A DNA stretch of 64,000 nucleotides. It comes from Triglochin maritima (taxonomy: Eukaryota > Streptophyta > Magnoliopsida > Alismatales > Juncaginaceae). This document shows, in pieces, positions 57,899-64,000 of this stretch. Every line of letters starts with the position of its first letter. The stretch's first letter is position 1. Under the pieces are notes generated by a model. It worked only from the letters and a program-made list of their open reading frames with translations. It searched no databases and had not been told where the DNA came from. Location of the stretch: the NCBI GenBank assembly GCA_963682175.1, contig OY821777.1, positions 947,501 through 1,011,500 on the forward strand, given 5' to 3'. Both the position numbers and the translations under genes were made by a program.

Positions 57899-60244
57899 TG
57901 TAGGACCGTTATAGGTCTCTAATCTAATCTTTTAAGCTAAAACAAACTATACTTGCTCAAACAAAGACGTGCAACGGAAATTAAAACAAACAAACAAGTA
58001 AAGAAAGACTTATGCAAACCACAAAGGAGACGAGTGATTTTTTAGAGGTTCGGTCTCCCGCCTACTTCCTCTTTTGAAAGTTCCGCTCGATTCCACGAGC
58101 TCCGCCTACGTCTTCACTATCAATCTCTTTCCTGATCGAGATTAAACCTTTTACACCATAAGCTCCGCGAACAATCCTCGTTAGCTTGATTTCTTCCATC
58201 CGCAATCCGAGAGAGCACTTCGGGTTTTCACCCAAATCGTTGCTTCTTGACAGTCAATTGTGAGTGAAACAAACTCTCTAACTTGAGCACACTTTGAGTG
58301 AATAAGTGTTAGAACTCTAATCCTAAACTTTACTTAAGATAGACTAAACTTATTGGATGATTAATTAGGTTAATTGAGTGGTTTAAGTGAATTGCATGGT
58401 ATTTATCTTTTGGCTTGGAAACAAGTGACGTGGTGGATGCATGGAAGATGAGGGATGACTTGGGGAATGAGGTGTTGGAATATGGTTGGAGGATGTGGAG
58501 GTGTTGCTTTAAAGGATTCGAATATATAGAGTATGATAGGGTTAAAACGTGAAGAATGGTTTTTGCTCCCAACGTGAGGTGAGGAGTTCAAGTGAGGCGT
58601 AATGAAGAGATGAAGTGAGTTGAGAAGAAAATGGAGTTTTTCTGATTTTGAGGTAAATACCGATTCATTATTTTTCAGTTTCATGTCATGTCTGTCTCTA
58701 TTGATATTCGTACGTAGTTGCATGCATGCTGAGTATGGATGTGCATATGATTGCATGGTGGTGTTTCAGTCGACATGTTCTGTGACTGTATGTATGTTTC
58801 TGACTGAGCCACTTAAGGAAAGAGTTACCTAACGGGCAACGTGAAGCCACCCGAGAGAGGAAAGGACTACTTGTCGTTAGTGTGGAGCAGGTGTGCGTCT
58901 GACTTATTGATAGATTTCAGAAGCACAGGACGTGGTCGAATCCGAATGGGGTTCCAGATTGTTAAGCATGCATTTTATTTGTGATGCATGTCTCTTGATT
59001 GTGCTTATTGATTGAATGTCATATTCTGTATTATTTTCCACATGATTATGATTCTCATTTATTGATGATTGGTACTTGCGGGCTGTCGAGCTCGTGGATC
59101 GTATCTTAACGCTCCGGGTTCGGGCGGGTAAACACCTGTTTGGGCTCAGGGCGTTACAATAAGGAATTGACAGACTAAAGTGTTAAGTTTTGGCTTGGAG
59201 AGTATACGTTTAGAGAATTGAAAACTTGAAAGTTTCTTTTAGATGTGTATGACAATTTGGAGTGTAAGAGTATTTGAATTGTGTCTTGGTAACTTCTATT
59301 TATAAGCTCCGAAGAGGTTATAACTGTTGTGATTAAAGAGGTAAGTGATTATATAAGAAACACAAAACAGTTAAGTGCATGTCACAGTTCAGAAAAAATT
59401 CGGTCGACCGAATCGGGCAAACCGGTCGAACGATCGATCAAATCTGGCTATAACTTAAGTTCACTTAAACAGTCGAACTGAATTGGGGATCGGTTGAGCA
59501 TTCATGGGATTTTGGTCTGGTAAAAGATGGATCGGTCGAACTAAGCGAATGGTCGGTTCAACCGGAAATTTTCTGAGTTTAAGGAGAAAATGTGTTTCGG
59601 TCGACCAAGATCTAGGAGACGTTCAACCGGAAACTTCCAGAGTGTTCTGGGTGATCAAAAATGATTTATTCGGTCGACCTCTAGGTATATATCGGTCGAC
59701 CGGACGACAATAAGTTTTTGGGGTTTTGAGAAATCCGACCGTTGTAAGAAACGATAAATCTAACAGTCAAGTGACACGTGTAGACGGTCGGACGAAAATG
59801 TTTAAACGGTTGACTGATACAAAACTTAGGCTAACAGTATTAAGTATTAACATACCTAATCTGTCGAACGATTTGGCATTGACAGATCATGTTTGTTTTA
59901 AGTGTTTTCCGTTGCTGGTTTGGATGATGTATTGAAATCCAATTGTTGTGAAATTTTGCTGTGACTTCTCTCAGAAACCTAGTGTGTATGTGAGTGGTTA
60001 TTTACTTTTGTATGCTCAAGTACGCATAGTTCGTAAGACTCAAAAGAAATACAAAGTACATGTGTTCAAATGAGCTTGATCATGTCCTGTGTTTAATCCC
60101 TTTTTCCTTGAGTTTTGAATACCTATAGAAGTTAGCACAATACAATATATATGTCATGCAATATGTGTGTTACTTTACATTAATTATAATTAAGATTATG
60201 TTGGTTAAATCATCAAAACATACATTAAGATTAAAAAGTCAACG
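57899..60244 (-). mobile_element. Family A LTR, inverted, inside LINE reverse transcriptase
   Basis: The reverse complement of 57899-60244 follows the LTR at 22565-24121, starting near 60244 with a diverged TTGACTTTTTAATC and ending at TGTAGG (57899). Flanks CATGG (57894-57898) and CATGA (60245-60249) match at 4 of 5 bases, and the LINE reading resumes across them. An 853-bp solo LTR is inserted inside. Its palindrome array (~59400-59830) is heavily decayed: intact sites remain only at ~59401 and ~59693, others read like cggtcgaacg, cggttgagca or cggtcgacca. Confidence 0.85.
58306..59158 (-). mobile_element. Gypsy-like solo LTR nested in the family A LTR
   Basis: On the minus strand it begins TGTAACGCCC, a start common in plant Gypsy chromovirus LTRs, and ends TTCTAACA. 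ATAAG lies on both sides (58301-58305 and 59159-59163), a perfect 5-bp target duplication. Length 853 bp, no internal genes. Removing it rejoins sequence matching the family A LTR at 22565-24121. It is the youngest event of this nest. Confidence 0.93.
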
Positions 60245-62969
60245 CATGACACAGAACTTCTATGCACAATACGAACATATATAGTGCGATTGGGTCCCCT
60301 TGACGCAATCCGTTTGTCGCAGTGAACTGCTCCGTGTACTTCCCATTTACGCTCACAACAAAACTTTGATGCACCTTCTAATCCACTTGCACCACTTGTT
60401 TGAGAACCCAAAATGTTCCGAAGCTTGAAGGAGAAAACACCAAGAGACAAGAGTCGTAGGCCTTGCACAAATCCAGCTTCAAGCACATACGGCTCTCCCC
60501 TGCCTCCTTATGCATTAAGTGACATCTTATGAGCAAGCAGGATGTTATCTGTGATACGCCTCCCTTGGATGAAAGCATTTTGCGTCTCACTAGACTCGGG
60601 AGCACGGTCTTCAATCTATTTGCCAGGATCTTCGTCAGGAACCGATAGAACTGGGTACAGAGCGATATAGGCCTGAAGTCCTTTGGCCCAGTTGGAGCAG
60701 CAACTTTTGGGATCAGGGCAATAGTAGTATTTAGCTGCTTAAACATATTTCCATCAGCGAAGAAGGAACATATCCTCCTTAATCAACGACCACACCTTCT
60801 TGTAGAAGCACGCGTTAAAGCCTTCGGACCAGGGGCACATTCATCGTTTGCTTTCATGACAACTTGTTCCAGCTCTGCCCTTGTGATATGGCAGGACAAT
60901 GATTCCGCTTCCTCTGGCGAGAGTGTTGGGAGATCAAGATCTCGGGGAATGTCCCTGACATTTACATTGGAATTGAACAAGTTAGTAAAATAAGAACATA
61001 AGGCGTTTTGGATCTGAACCTCATCCAAAGTGGGATTCCCATTGACTTTCAATGCGCCTGATGGCATGCTTGGCTCGCCTCGCCTTCATTGTCGTGTGGA
61101 AGAAAGCCATGTTGGAATCTCCTTTCTTCAACCAACGGATGTGCAATTTTTGCCTCAGGACAGATTCCTCGAAGGCCATGGTTGCCTCCAGCTTTAGCTT
61201 ACCAACCCGCTCTCGTTCTTGCCACTCCTGGCTCCCCGGGTCCGCCTCCAAAGCCATGCGCACATCACTATGTTTCGTGCGCACCACACGTACGCTCTGA
61301 TCATAACGCAAACCCGAACATAGGTGTGTCGCGTACCTGATGATCCCATGCATCTTTCACCACTTGAGCAAATTCCTCGTGGCGGGTGCAAGCATTGGTG
61401 AACCGAAACGACACTCGTCTGCGCACACCTTCCACCTCCATGTGCACCACCAAAGGATTGTGGTCACTGAGCTCCCGGTCATCGATGGTGCAATGTGAAT
61501 AACTAAATTCTCGAATCCACTCCCTATTGCCCATTGCACGGTCCAACTTACATCGGATTTCCGGTGAGCCACTTGAAGAATTCGTCCAAGTGGTGATGCC
61601 CCTAGAGGTCGGGAGGTCTAGAAGCCCAACCCAGTCGACCCCAATCTTCTCATATGGTCCTCGGACCACATTGAAGTCACTTGCACAATCTCCTCCCAAA
61701 GCACTTGCCTTTGGTTCCTATCGTTAGCAGCATAAACAACAGTGAGTTTGAAACCCACGCTTGTGACTTCGACCACACCCTCCAAGTGCATGCGTTGCAT
61801 CAATTCATGGATGCGTGTGAATGTGTCCATACTCGAGTCCTAAATGAGCAGAATACGTCTTCTATCACTCGCATCTGAGTTTGCCAACCAATCCACATCT
61901 TTCCAAATCCCATGCGCAAACATCCTTAACATTCGTGTCTTGATCTTGTGCTCGAGGATGCAAGTGATGACCACCTTCTCCCGGGCAATCTTATCTTGAA
62001 TCATACGCGGGCTCCCCGAGAGATTTGTGCCCCGTACATTCCAACAGAGGAGCTTCATCGGGGAGACAGGTTGGGGGACCGTCCCTGACAACTCACTTGT
62101 TTGTTTTTTTGCACCTTCTTGACGCGTTCCATGACTCCCTTGATTCCATCCAAGTCCACCGACGGCTGTGGCGACGCAAGTCGGCGAGGCTCGTGGTGGT
62201 TGTCATTTCCAATAGTCGGTGCATCACCTCGTGTCCACCGGTGTTGTGACCTCCTTAATCGCCCATTTCATGCACGGATCAACATGTGAGGGAGTCGCAC
62301 GTAATTGTGCATGAAGGTGCATGTGAGGTAGGTTGGTTAGCATGTGTTGTGCACATGGGGAGACCAAACTCTCCTTTTCCTTAACAAGAAAAATATCTAG
62401 CTTGGCATGTGAGATGCAGATGCGGGACCAAGTTCTCCTTTGGCTTTCCAAGAGAAATATCTAGATTTGTCTCATGTGGAGTCACATGATCCAAAGATGA
62501 TTCAGTGGTCCGTAAAGCTGAATTTGCTTTCTACAAATCTTCCATGCTTAACACAATGTGCCTTTCCTCACTCGCCACTTGGCCTGGTGTCATAGCTCCA
62601 CCTTCAACAATTACCGAAGTGCTATCCTTATCCAAGTTTGCCTCCAACGAACAAGCACCTTTTCCGGCAGCCTTCTCCTCCGACCTTGCCGGATTCCGAC
62701 CACCTGTTCGTCGGCGATAAACGTGGTTCCACTCTTGGTTCCCGGTTTCACCATCTATGGGACACAACGACCGGGCCTCTTCCCCACTTGCCTCCTCCTT
62801 CGACGTGCACATGGTCTCATCGTGTCCGAAAGTTTCACAATGGCGACACAATGCCAGCCTCCAATCATAAACTATATCCACCACCTCTACGTAGCAATCC
62901 TCTCCCTGGAGCACCACTCTCCGGAAGTTGAACGAGGCGTCCACCTCGATACATATTCTAGTAAAGGAG

Positions 62970-64000
62970 TGTAGTATTTTGTGCCACTATGTATGACTAT
63001 ATGTATATATTTTTCGAATTTTATACATACATGCACGATCGATTATCATATTTTCGATGATTTCATTTACATTATTCTATATATTATTTTAATACATAGT
63101 AAATCACATATATATTAAAATAAATAAAGTAATCATACCTAAAAGTTCTCTAAAACCTTTATAAAGATCCAGAGTTGTGTTGGCTGTTGAATCGTTCGTC
63201 GATTTGTATTTAAGTTTTTACCAAACTCTAAACAAGATTAATGAGAAAATTGCTATCCAATCAATTTCTAAATTAAGGTTAGAATATAGTTAATAACCCC
63301 TCTAAAGCTCCTGAGAATTTAATCTAAAAAAAAAGAATAATTAAGAGAATTTTCGGATGGATTAATGTGTTGGTTAGGGAGAGAGAATTTTTGCATTCCA
63401 TTAAACAAGTAGGGTGAGGTTGCCTATTTATACTCTCCCAACACCCACATCATGAGTTATCCACTAACCCATGATCTCTTGTTTTTCTCTTACTAAAATC
63501 AATCATTAATTGACACATAATCATCATCATCCATGTTTGACCACAATTGGAATAAATCCAACCCATGATCAACACTAATCACTTAATTAATTCTGGTTAG
63601 CGGAAGCTTCTGGAAGTTTTCAGTTGACCACACACATCCATCCGGTCGACCGTTTACATACGCAACAGTTATTGTGAATTTTCGGTCGACCGATCTCTGA
63701 AAACGTTCGACCGTTTTGGCCAGATTTTTGTCTTTACAAAATTTTGGATATATATCCACCAAAGTTTGATCTTTGAGGTTTTTAACAAATTCATATATCA
63801 TATAACAATTTATCATATGTAATGTTAAACTGGTATCCCTATAATACGTACATCTCATATGAATATTTGATCTAATTATGTCATTTTTTACGACATATCA
63901 ATTTTATCGAATCACCACATGTATGTTATTTCACAAGAAACCCGATAAATCATATGAACACAAAATCGAGATTCTTGTTTTCCAGTTTTGTGGTGTGACC
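62970..64000 (+). mobile_element. Family B LTR, left part, running off the window
   Basis: Begins TGTAGTATTTTGTGCC, corresponding to TGTAGGATTTC at 27351, and follows that copy through blocks such as agttctctaaaac, ccaaactctaaacaagat and gagagagaatttttgca. Palindromes CGGTCGACCG lie at 63643 and 63683 (40 bp apart), with a decayed site (acgttcgaccg) near 63703. It is inserted in ORF1 of the LINE. The presumed target site AGGAG (62965-62969) would have to recur beyond 64000. Whether it is a solo LTR or the start of a full element cannot be seen. Confidence 0.85.

Larger units (their letters stand above)
55942..62969 (-). pseudogene. L1-type LINE, reverse strand, interrupted by LTRs
   Basis: Read from right to left. 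About 62950-62490 is the end of ORF1 with a CCHC knuckle (CRHCETFGHDETMC). ORF2 begins near 62055 with an AP-endonuclease domain (MKLLCWNVRGTNLS; ASDFNVV near 61690; SDHNPLVVHM near 61460). Reverse-transcriptase motifs follow (DFRPISLCTQFYRFLTKILA near 60680, KLDLCKAYDS near 60470), and after the LTR at 57899-60244 the catalytic FVDDL at ~57820. The zinc-binding tail (CQFCNHATEDMEHF, ~56650) and a poly-A (T-run at 55942-55950) end it. Several frameshifts and stops make it dead. The 5' end is cut by the LTR at 62970. It is antisense to MED23. Confidence 0.9.

Noticed and set aside
61021..61391. Several plus-strand open frames of 60-83 codons between 61052 and 62931
   Set aside because: They are opposite-strand shadows of the LINE ORF1/ORF2 coding sequence.

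Overview
This is nuclear DNA from a flowering plant, most likely a eudicot. Genes are split by GT-AG introns, intergenic DNA is AT-rich, and several transposable-element families typical of plants are present. The species cannot be named from the sequence. Exon structures were read by hand from splice sites, reading-frame continuity and remembered family similarity; no alignment was run.

Five protein-coding genes are well supported. (1) 1219-6552 (+): a leucine-rich-repeat protein of the dynein-light-chain-1/STK11IP-like type, 5 exons, 698 aa, apparently shortened at its C terminus. (2) 8377-10330 (+): a SKIP28-type F-box protein with a Cys-rich tail, 3 exons, 297 aa. (3) 10896-17455 (-): a GH17 glucan endo-1,3-beta-glucosidase with X8 domain and GPI-type tail, 5 exons including one of 28 nt, 496 aa. 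(4) 30979-34166 (-): a GPI-anchored lipid transfer protein, 3 exons, 152 aa. (5) 36959-55738 (+): Mediator subunit MED23, 21 exons, 1600 aa, complete. A possible 44-aa two-exon gene lies at 35131-35623.

The rest is largely transposon debris. 18-30 kb is a nested island: a plant-mobile-domain pseudogene, an OTU-type MULE transposase pseudogene, a Harbinger-type SANT pseudogene, and LTRs of two families (A: 22565-24121; B: 18602-20058 and 27351-29398). 55.9-64 kb is a reverse-strand L1-type LINE interrupted by a family A LTR, which itself carries an 853-bp solo LTR, and abutted by a third family B LTR. Smaller insertions sit in introns: an old LINE in the glucanase gene, two inverted hAT MITEs around the lipid-transfer gene, and a 931-bp hAT element, a 187-bp solo LTR, RTE-type LINE tails and a foldback MITE in MED23.

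The most unusual signal is an array of a 10-bp palindrome (CGGTCGACCG and decayed forms) inside the LTRs of both families. In the best copy the sites come in pairs about 19-23 bp apart, recurring roughly every 50-75 bp, while the sequence between them is not conserved. Decayed sites mostly carry C-to-T or G-to-A changes at the central CpG.

The genes do not form a pathway. The glucanase and the lipid transfer protein are both predicted to be secreted and GPI-anchored at the cell surface, while the F-box protein and MED23 act in protein turnover and transcription.
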